From: Thermodesulfovibrionia bacterium
GTDB lineage: Bacteria > Nitrospirota > Thermodesulfovibrionia > UBA6902
NCBI GenBank assembly: GCA_947258735.1
Contig: CAMYJJ010000093.1
Span: 1 to 10,317, forward strand
DNA length: 10,317 bases
Reading direction: 5' to 3'
The translations under genes were made by a program, and so were the position numbers. Positions 5,787 to 10,317 of the stretch are shown in pieces. The notes under the pieces are model-generated. The model had not been told where the DNA came from. It made no database searches and worked only from the letters and a program-made list of their open reading frames with translations. The stretch's first letter is position 1. Each line of letters opens with the position of its first letter.

Positions 5787-6272
5787 TTATCTCTTAAGCG
5801 TTTTCAGTTCTGCCTTTAGACCCTTACTGTTTATATGGAGCAGTCCCACAGATATCGGAAGTGTAAACCTTCTTGACCCGGCGCTGCCCGGGTTCATGTA
5901 GAGAACTCCTTTATGTTTACTGGTCGACGGCCTGTGAGAGTGCCCGCTGATAACAACCCTCGCACCGGTTGATTCAGGATCAAGGTCAAGCCTCGCAATA
6001 TCATGAATTACATAAATAAGATTGCCGCTGACCTCCAGTGCCTCTGTTCTTCTTAATTTAAATGCCCAGTCACCATCCATATTCCCTCTTACTGCAGTAA
6101 CAGGTGCAATGGTTTCCAGCTCCTCAAGAATTTTTTCACTGCCGATATCACCTGCATGAATGATGCTCTCAACATGCTGAAACGCTTCATACACTTCAGG
6201 CCTGAGAAGACCGTGCGTATCAGATATTACGCCTATGGTATGGGATGATTTCTGTTTATCTGGTTTCTTCAT
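5787..6272 (-). CDS. YfcE/MJ0936-family metallophosphoesterase
   Basis: A 161-aa protein with the complete metal-binding set of the YfcE/MJ0936 calcineurin-like phosphoesterases: SDTHG (D18, H20), HAGDIG (D42), GNMD (N64), H90 in VIHD, and GHSH (H111, H113). Length and motif spacing are usual for this single-domain cytoplasmic family, whose members hydrolyse phosphodiesters with two divalent metals. The physiological substrate is generally unknown and cannot be read here. Its stop codon directly abuts the stop of the convergent gene ending at 5786, with no bases between, so each transcript probably runs into the other gene before terminating. ATG 6272 has no evident SD. A TATAAT lies about 20 bp upstream. 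Confidence in the family is high; no specific gene symbol is justified. Confidence 0.92.
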   Translation of the reverse strand: MKKPDKQKSSHTIGVISDTHGLLRPEVYEAFQHVESIIHAGDIGSEKILEELETIAPVTAVRGNMDGDWAFKLRRTEALEVSGNLIYVIHDIARLDLDPESTGARVVISGHSHRPSTSKHKGVLYMNPGSAGSRRFTLPISVGLLHINSKGLKAELKTLKR

Positions 6273-6291
6273 ATCGAAAAGATAATATCAT

Positions 6292-6297
6292 ATTATA
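6292..6297 (-). promoter_or_regulatory. Candidate -10 for the phosphoesterase gene
   Basis: The minus strand reads TATAAT here (plus strand ATTATA), 19 bp before the ATG at 6272, which would give a leader of roughly a dozen nucleotides. The -35 at 17-bp spacing (complement of 6315-6320, TTAATG) is poor, so only the -10 is convincing. Confidence 0.35.
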
Positions 6298-6369
6298 AAA
6301 GTTAGGTCAGTAAACATTAAACGGGAATTTTTTCACGCGCAGAATTTATGCGGACAAACTGTCTTTTTA

Positions 6370-6503
6370 GTCATGCCCGAAGCCTGTCTGAAGATAGGCA
6401 GGCTTGATTCAGGATCTCTCGATTTGCAAGAGACTGAAAAGACTGGATTCTCGATGCGAGTCTTCGCGCGAGTCGCTTCGACCGGATCAGGTCCGGAATG
6501 ACA
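6370..6503. repeat. GTCATGCCCGAAG...GAATGACA element, left inverted copy
   Basis: The element runs from GTCATGCCCGAAG to GGAATGACA and contains a near-perfect hairpin (AAGCCTGTCT at 6380-6389 against the AGGCAGGCTT ending at 6405, one mismatch). Bases 6437-6485 are the exact reverse complement of 7169-7217, 49 bp without a mismatch, and the outer GTCATGCCCGAAG block is also shared in inverted orientation. The segment between the two blocks differs between copies, so these are mosaic members of one family. It fills most of the 6273-6552 gap, and no transposase is associated. Confidence 0.85.
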
Positions 6504-6552
6504 AACGTTCGAATTGAACCAGTCTGCGGGTATAAAGGTTTATTATCAATAA

Positions 6553-7089
6553 TCAATGAACAGACGATGCCGCAGTTTCCACAAGAAGTGAGAACATTAT
6601 ATACATCACGATGAGCTGGAAGACCCAGCCGATTACGCATACACCCACGGCCCGCTTTGTGCTTTCGTAGTCAAGGGCCTGTCTGGCTGCAATGACCATG
6701 GCCACGAGCATCCATATTGATGTTATAAAAAAAACCGGGCCTGAAATAAAGGGAATAATTCCCGCAACCCTGATCAACCCGGGAGAACTCGAAAACCCGA
6801 TTGTACGGAGAAGTTCTGTAAAACTGGACTCTGTCCGGGCCTCAGGCAACAGTTTTGTTCCGATAATATACGTGATATAGGCCCACACGATCCAGCCCGT
6901 AAGGGTAATGACAATCCCTATAAAAATGCCGCTGATACTTAACCTTCCAATGTTAAGCGAGCCTGCCAGGCTTGAAAGTATGACCACGGCCATGGCCTGG
7001 TGCAGGGAGGTCCTGTCAGCTTCGATTTCCTCATACATGTCAGCATCAAGGAGTGCAGCACGAATGATGCGGTCTTTTAATCTGCTCAT
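6553..7089 (-). CDS. Yip1-family integral membrane protein
   Basis: The 178-aa product matches the bacterial branch of the Yip1/YIP1-domain family. A short charged N-terminus (MSRLKDRIIRAALLDADMYEEI) is followed by about five hydrophobic segments at roughly 31-46, 52-76, 103-117, 118-137 and 148-170. The family's RTIGFSSSPGLI (95-106) and AARQALD (134-140) features are present. Bacterial members are inner-membrane proteins of unknown function, and eukaryotic Yip1 proteins act with Rab GTPases in vesicle traffic. Nothing here suggests that role. The start at 7089 has only a weak purine-rich sequence upstream. The gene is isolated on the minus strand and bracketed by the inverted repeat elements at 6370-6503 and 7147-7277. 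Confidence 0.8.
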   Translation of the reverse strand: MSRLKDRIIRAALLDADMYEEIEADRTSLHQAMAVVILSSLAGSLNIGRLSISGIFIGIVITLTGWIVWAYITYIIGTKLLPEARTESSFTELLRTIGFSSSPGLIRVAGIIPFISGPVFFITSIWMLVAMVIAARQALDYESTKRAVGVCVIGWVFQLIVMYIMFSLLVETAASSVH

Positions 7090-7146
7090 ATGTTCATCTG
7101 TTACCTATTTCATATTATTTAGTATCTTTGTATAAATTAATCTGTC

Positions 7147-7277
7147 TGTCATACCGGCAGTCCTTAAGCCGGTCGAAGCGACTCGCGCGAAGACTCGCAT
7201 CGAGAATCCAGTCTTTTTAATAGATTCTGGATGCCTGCCTCCCGCGGGCAGCCCGATTAAAAACTTCGGGCATGACA
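7147..7277. repeat. TGTCATACCGG...CGGGCATGACA element, right inverted copy
   Basis: This is the inverted partner of the element at 6370-6503. Bases 7169-7217 are the exact reverse complement of 6437-6485, and the right end CTTCGGGCATGAC mirrors the left end of the other copy. The middle (about 7218-7258) is not shared and carries its own hairpin (CTGCC and GGCAG arms around 7236-7252). The two copies enclose only the Yip1-family gene. Confidence 0.85.
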
Positions 7278-7425
7278 AGAATAAAAAAAGGCAATTTAGA
7301 TACACCTCTCATTAGCTACATTTTAGCACCCAATCAGTTCTAATGCCAGGATATTTTTTTACTTGAAGATCCACTTATGTGGTCAGCCATACATGTTGTA
7401 AATAATCGGATTGTTATGTTACCCT

Positions 7426-7455
7426 TTGAAAACCGAAACAGGCACTGTTTATAAG
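7426..7455 (+). promoter_or_regulatory. Candidate sigma70 promoter for the Nudix-pyrF-pabB operon
   Basis: TTGAAA (7426-7431, five of six matches) and TATAAG (7450-7455, five of six) are separated by 18 bp. They would start transcription near 7462, about 33 nt before the first gene of the operon. It is the best promoter pair in the window. The rest of 7278-7494 shows no gene or strong structure. Confidence 0.5.
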
Positions 7456-7494
7456 CTGTTCAGCCTCATATATTAAAGAAAGATTAACTCTCCA

Positions 7495-8127
7495 ATGGCA
7501 GAAGAAGTTCTGGTAGTAAATAATAATTATTTGCACCCTTATATCAAAAATTCAGGGAGCAGTTTTATTGCGGACGGGAATGAACGTTTATTTGATCTCA
7601 TCCTGGAAAAACATATATTTATGTCCCGGGACCTTGCTGAATATGATTTTGAACATAAACAGGTCATCCCGTACCTGATCATTCGACATGGAGACAATTA
7701 TCTGCTATTGCAAAGGACGTCGAAACAGACCGAAAAGCGGCTGCACAATAAATACTCACTTGGCATAGGCGGTCATATCAACCCTGATTCTTCCGGACAC
7801 GGAAACAATCTGATCATCGGCGGTTTGTACAAGGAGCTGAATGAGGAAGTATTGATCCCCCGTCCTGCAGACCTGAAATTCATAGGAACGATCAATGATG
7901 AAAGCAACAGTGTAAGCAGGGTGCATCTGGGCCTGTTATACGAGCTTGACGTCCTGTCAGATACATACGAAGTCCTTGAAAAGGACAAGATGTCTGCACA
8001 ATGGGAAAGCAGGGACAGTCTGATGCATTACTATGACAGGCTGGAAACATGGTCCCAGATTGTCTTTGATTATCATATCACCCCGGAACATAAACAGGGG
8101 AACACACAGGTTACAAAAAAAATATAA
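7495..8127 (+). CDS. Divergent Nudix-type hydrolase (COG4112-like)
   Basis: The 210-aa product has a central Nudix fold. VIPYLIIRHGDNYLLLQRT (57-75) gives the first strands, and LGIGGHINPDSS (89-100) is the GG[HK]-type turn before the Nudix box. The box is recognisable at GLYKELNEEVLI (110-121), with the metal-binding glutamates E114, E117 and E118. It departs from Gx5Ex7REUxEExGU: the Gx5E half is lost to a Ser/Gly/Asn-rich loop (98-105), R is K113, and the late G is L120. It resembles what I remember as the MutT-family predicted phosphoesterases, substrate unknown. About 55 residues precede the domain. ATG 7495 lacks a clear SD. Its stop overlaps the pyrF start by one base (TAATG), so translation is probably coupled, and a nucleotide-pool role would fit but is unproven. 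Confidence 0.75.
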   Translation: MAEEVLVVNNNYLHPYIKNSGSSFIADGNERLFDLILEKHIFMSRDLAEYDFEHKQVIPYLIIRHGDNYLLLQRTSKQTEKRLHNKYSLGIGGHINPDSSGHGNNLIIGGLYKELNEEVLIPRPADLKFIGTINDESNSVSRVHLGLLYELDVLSDTYEVLEKDKMSAQWESRDSLMHYYDRLETWSQIVFDYHITPEHKQGNTQVTKKI

Positions 8128-8846
8128 TGAACCCACGGGAACGTATCATACTTGCCCTTGATGTATCTGATTATCATGAGGCAGTTGATATGGTTACTGA
8201 CTTTAAAGATCATATAGAGATATTCAAGGTAGGGTCTGAGCTGTTTACATCAGCAGGGCCACGTATTATTGAGACCATTCATTCCATGGGCAGGAAGGTG
8301 TTTCTTGACCTCAAGTTCCATGATATCCCAAACACGGTGGTCAAGGCATCACTTGCCGTTGCTAAACTCGGCGTATTCATGTTTAATGTACATGCCATGG
8401 GCGGATATGAAATGATGCATGCAGCGTCCCGGGCCCTCAGCAAATTTGCACTCGACACAAATTCTGCAAGACCGAAACTTATCGCAGTGACTATTTTAAC
8501 CAGCATGGACCAGACTGCTCTGAAGGATGACCTGGGAATAGGAGTTCGTATGAGCGCACAGGTCAAACACCTTGCTGCCATGTCAGAGAGGGCAGGACTG
8601 GACGGCGTGGTAGCATCTGCAGAGGAAGCTGAAATGATCCGTGCCAACGCAGGCAAAGGGTTCCTGATCGTAACACCTGGTATCAGACCCTCATGGGTGG
8701 ATTCGGACGACCAGAAAAGGGTGCTCACTCCCAGGCAGGCCCTGCAGATGGGCGCTGATTATCTTGTCATTGGAAGGGCCATCACCTCCCAGCCCTCTCC
8801 CCTGGAAGCGCTGAGGCGTATTGAATCTGAAATAACAGATGCCTGA
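8127..8846 (+). CDS. pyrF: Orotidine-5'-phosphate decarboxylase PyrF
   Basis: PyrF converts orotidine 5'-monophosphate to UMP, the last step of de novo pyrimidine synthesis, in the cytoplasm. The 239-aa product carries the hallmark DLKFHDIPNT (61-70) with the charged catalytic set K34, D61, K63 and D66. ALDVSD lies at 10-15, where D11 helps bind ribose, and the phosphate-binding GIRP (185-188) and GRAI (216-219) motifs are near the C-terminus. Length is normal for the bacterial (group I) enzyme and no key residue is missing. The start ATG overlaps the previous gene's stop (TAATG). The stop TGA is followed at once by the ATG of the pabB-like gene, so three genes form one tightly packed operon joining pyrimidine and folate precursor synthesis. 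Confidence 0.97.
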   Translation: MNPRERIILALDVSDYHEAVDMVTDFKDHIEIFKVGSELFTSAGPRIIETIHSMGRKVFLDLKFHDIPNTVVKASLAVAKLGVFMFNVHAMGGYEMMHAASRALSKFALDTNSARPKLIAVTILTSMDQTALKDDLGIGVRMSAQVKHLAAMSERAGLDGVVASAEEAEMIRANAGKGFLIVTPGIRPSWVDSDDQKRVLTPRQALQMGADYLVIGRAITSQPSPLEALRRIESEITDA

Positions 8847-10317
8847 ATGCTGAACATCACTCCTTCAAAAAATACTTTTGTAGAAAACGCACAATCCGGC
8901 AGGCTTTTGCCTGTTTACACAGAACTTCCCTATATCTCTCCCCAAGCCATATACGAGACAATGAATAAACCGTTCAGTTTTCTGCTGGAAAGTATAAAAG
9001 GGCCTGAACATATTGCCCGGTATTCATTTATCGGATCAGATCCGTTTCTGACATGTAAGGTAAAAAATGGCAGGGTTGACATCCATCATAAGCGTGATGA
9101 CGTTATATCCTCCCGTTCTCCACTCAGGATTCTCAAAGGGCTCCTGTCCAGATATAAAACCTCTCCAGACAAAGGGCTCCCTCCCTTTACCGGAGGGGCT
9201 GTAGGCATGATAAGTTATGATTTCGTCCATTATTTTGAACGGCTGCCAGCTACTGCCCTTGATGACCTCAAGGTCCCTGATGCCCACTTTATCCTGGTTG
9301 ATACGCTCATAGCGGTAGATCATAAACGTAACAGGACCTTGATCATTGCCAGTCCCGGTGCTGCTGATATGATAAGAGACGACCCGGAACATTCTGATGA
9401 CTGGGGATATCACTATGATATTGCAATGCAGAAAATCAGGGACATTCACCGTTCCCTTTCTTCTCTTGCATCTAAAGACACAAAAGATGATATTTTGACT
9501 TCTTCCGGAACCCGTGTAACCGTTAAACACGAAATGGAAAAAACATATTACATGGATATGGTAAACAGGGCAAAGGCTTACATTCATGCCGGTGACATCT
9601 TTCAGGCAAATCTTTCCCAGAGAGTGTCGGCATATATCGGTGAAGTCAGCCCCTGGCAAATATATAAGAGGTTGAGCAGAATTAATCCCTCACCTTTTGC
9701 ATCCTTTCTGGATATGGGAGATTACCATATAGCCAGTTCATCGCCCGAAAGACTGGTCAGGGTGCATGGTAATACAGTAGATACGAGACCCATTGCAGGA
9801 ACTCGACCGCGCGGAGATGATGCAGACAGTGACAACAGGATGAGGGCAGAACTGCTTCTGAATGAAAAAGAAAGGGCCGAGCATTTGATGCTTATTGATC
9901 TTGAGAGAAATGATCTCGGTAAGATCTCTGATTACGGTACGGTCGAGGTTGATGAGTTTATGATCACCGAAGATTATTCCCATGTCATTCATATTGTTTC
10001 AAATGTAAAGGGGTCACTTGCAAAAGGCAAAGACTGTTTTGATGCAATCCGGGCCACTTTTCCGGGCGGGACCATCACAGGCGTTCCAAAAGTGAGGTGC
10101 ATGGAAATCATAGACGAACTTGAACCGGTAACACGAGGCCCTTATACCGGCGCAATCGGATATATCGGGTTTGACTGTTCAATGGACCTCAATATTATCA
10201 TCAGGACTTTTTTAATTCAGAATAAGACGGCGTATGTACAGGCGGGTGCAGGTATCGTGGCAGACTCAGACCCGGAAAAGGAATATTACGAGACATTAAA
10301 AAAGGCCGAGGCACTGA
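8847..10317 (+). CDS. pabB: Aminodeoxychorismate synthase component I-like (PabB), 3' truncated by window
   Basis: An open frame from ATG 8847 runs without a stop to the window end (490 codons, stop outside). It is a chorismate-utilising enzyme of the PabB/TrpE family. The N-terminal domain includes FSFLLES (43-49) and RYSFIGSDP (58-66). The catalytic domain has RPIAGTRPRG (314-323), DLERNDLG (351-358), FPGGTITGVPK (405-415), MEIIDELEP and ITEDYSHVIH. I favour PabB over TrpE because of FPGGTITG and MDLNIIIRT (446-454), where TrpE usually has FPAGTLSG and MDTCIAIRT. Against that, LLES resembles the Trp-binding motif of TrpE, and A317 stands where E. coli PabB has its reactive lysine, though some PabB proteins also have alanine. 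PabB aminates chorismate with ammonia from PabA; no glutaminase gene is visible before the window ends. The start follows the pyrF stop with zero spacing. Confidence 0.8.
   Translation, partial: MLNITPSKNTFVENAQSGRLLPVYTELPYISPQAIYETMNKPFSFLLESIKGPEHIARYSFIGSDPFLTCKVKNGRVDIHHKRDDVISSRSPLRILKGLLSRYKTSPDKGLPPFTGGAVGMISYDFVHYFERLPATALDDLKVPDAHFILVDTLIAVDHKRNRTLIIASPGAADMIRDDPEHSDDWGYHYDIAMQKIRDIHRSLSSLASKDTKDDILTSSGTRVTVKHEMEKTYYMDMVNRAKAYIHAGDIFQANLSQRVSAYIGEVSPWQIYKRLSRINPSPFASFLDMGDYHIASSSPERLVRVHGNTVDTRPIAGTRPRGDDADSDNRMRAELLLNEKERAEHLMLIDLERNDLGKISDYGTVEVDEFMITEDYSHVIHIVSNVKGSLAKGKDCFDAIRATFPGGTITGVPKVRCMEIIDELEPVTRGPYTGAIGYIGFDCSMDLNIIIRTFLIQNKTAYVQAGAGIVADSDPEKEYYETLKKAEAL

Noticed and set aside
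6371..6640. Minus-strand open frame of 89 codons next to the Yip1-family gene.
   Set aside because: It is built from the repeat at 6370-6503 and overlaps the 3' end of the Yip1-family gene in another frame; the protein shows no domain.
7105..7305. Minus-strand open frame of 66 codons.
   Set aside because: It is almost entirely translated from the repeat element at 7147-7277, so it is repeat-derived noise.
9036..9992. Two minus-strand open frames of 207 and 84 codons.
   Set aside because: Both are antisense shadows of the well-supported pabB-like frame and have no recognisable domain.

Overview
The window comes from a bacterium. It has bacterial housekeeping genes (pyrF, a pabB-like gene, htpX), Shine-Dalgarno (SD) sequences upstream of some genes, and sigma70-like promoter hexamers. 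Base composition is moderate and codon use looks even across the genes. Two adjacent radical SAM genes belong to the futalosine route to menaquinone. The intergenic DNA is rich in REP/MITE-like repeats whose ends resemble TGTCAY...ATGACA. Together these recall uncultured anaerobic lineages such as Nitrospirota (Thermodesulfovibrionia-like) or Desulfobacterota. That placement is an inference from remembered genome style, not a search result.

Layout. 1-185: no convincing gene, and a partial repeat with a perfect hairpin. 186-989 (-): TrmB-family regulator with a palindrome just upstream of its start. 990-1253: intergenic, with one 74-bp repeat. 1254-1610 (-): small protein with four CxxC knuckles, transcribed divergently from htpX (1803-2636, +), a membrane zinc protease. 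A hairpin/terminator-like repeat follows htpX. 2736-4983 (+): mqnE and mqnC, 4 bp apart. Each carries an in-frame run of short tandem repeats inside otherwise well conserved coding sequence. 4990-5081: second copy of the intergenic repeat, whose last bases supply the start codon of a secreted protein with a degenerate HAD-like domain (5076-5786, +). This gene meets a YfcE/MJ0936-type phosphoesterase (5787-6272, -) tail to tail with no gap. 6553-7089 (-): Yip1-family membrane protein, flanked by two inverted repeat elements sharing 49 identical bp. 7495-10317 (+): a tight operon of a divergent Nudix protein, pyrF and a pabB-like gene cut by the window end; the junctions are a 1-bp overlap and a 0-bp gap.

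How the genes work together. mqnE and mqnC catalyse the two radical SAM steps of futalosine-dependent menaquinone synthesis, so the cell probably respires through menaquinone; the partner genes mqnA, mqnB and mqnD are not here. pyrF completes UMP synthesis and the pabB-like gene feeds folate synthesis, so the last operon is central metabolism with a Nudix housecleaning-type protein in front. The other genes look like single units. I see no phage, CRISPR, toxin-antitoxin or defence system. The unusual content is the repeats: tandem repeats inside two neighbouring metabolic genes, a start codon borrowed from a repeat, and a gene bracketed by an inverted repeat pair.
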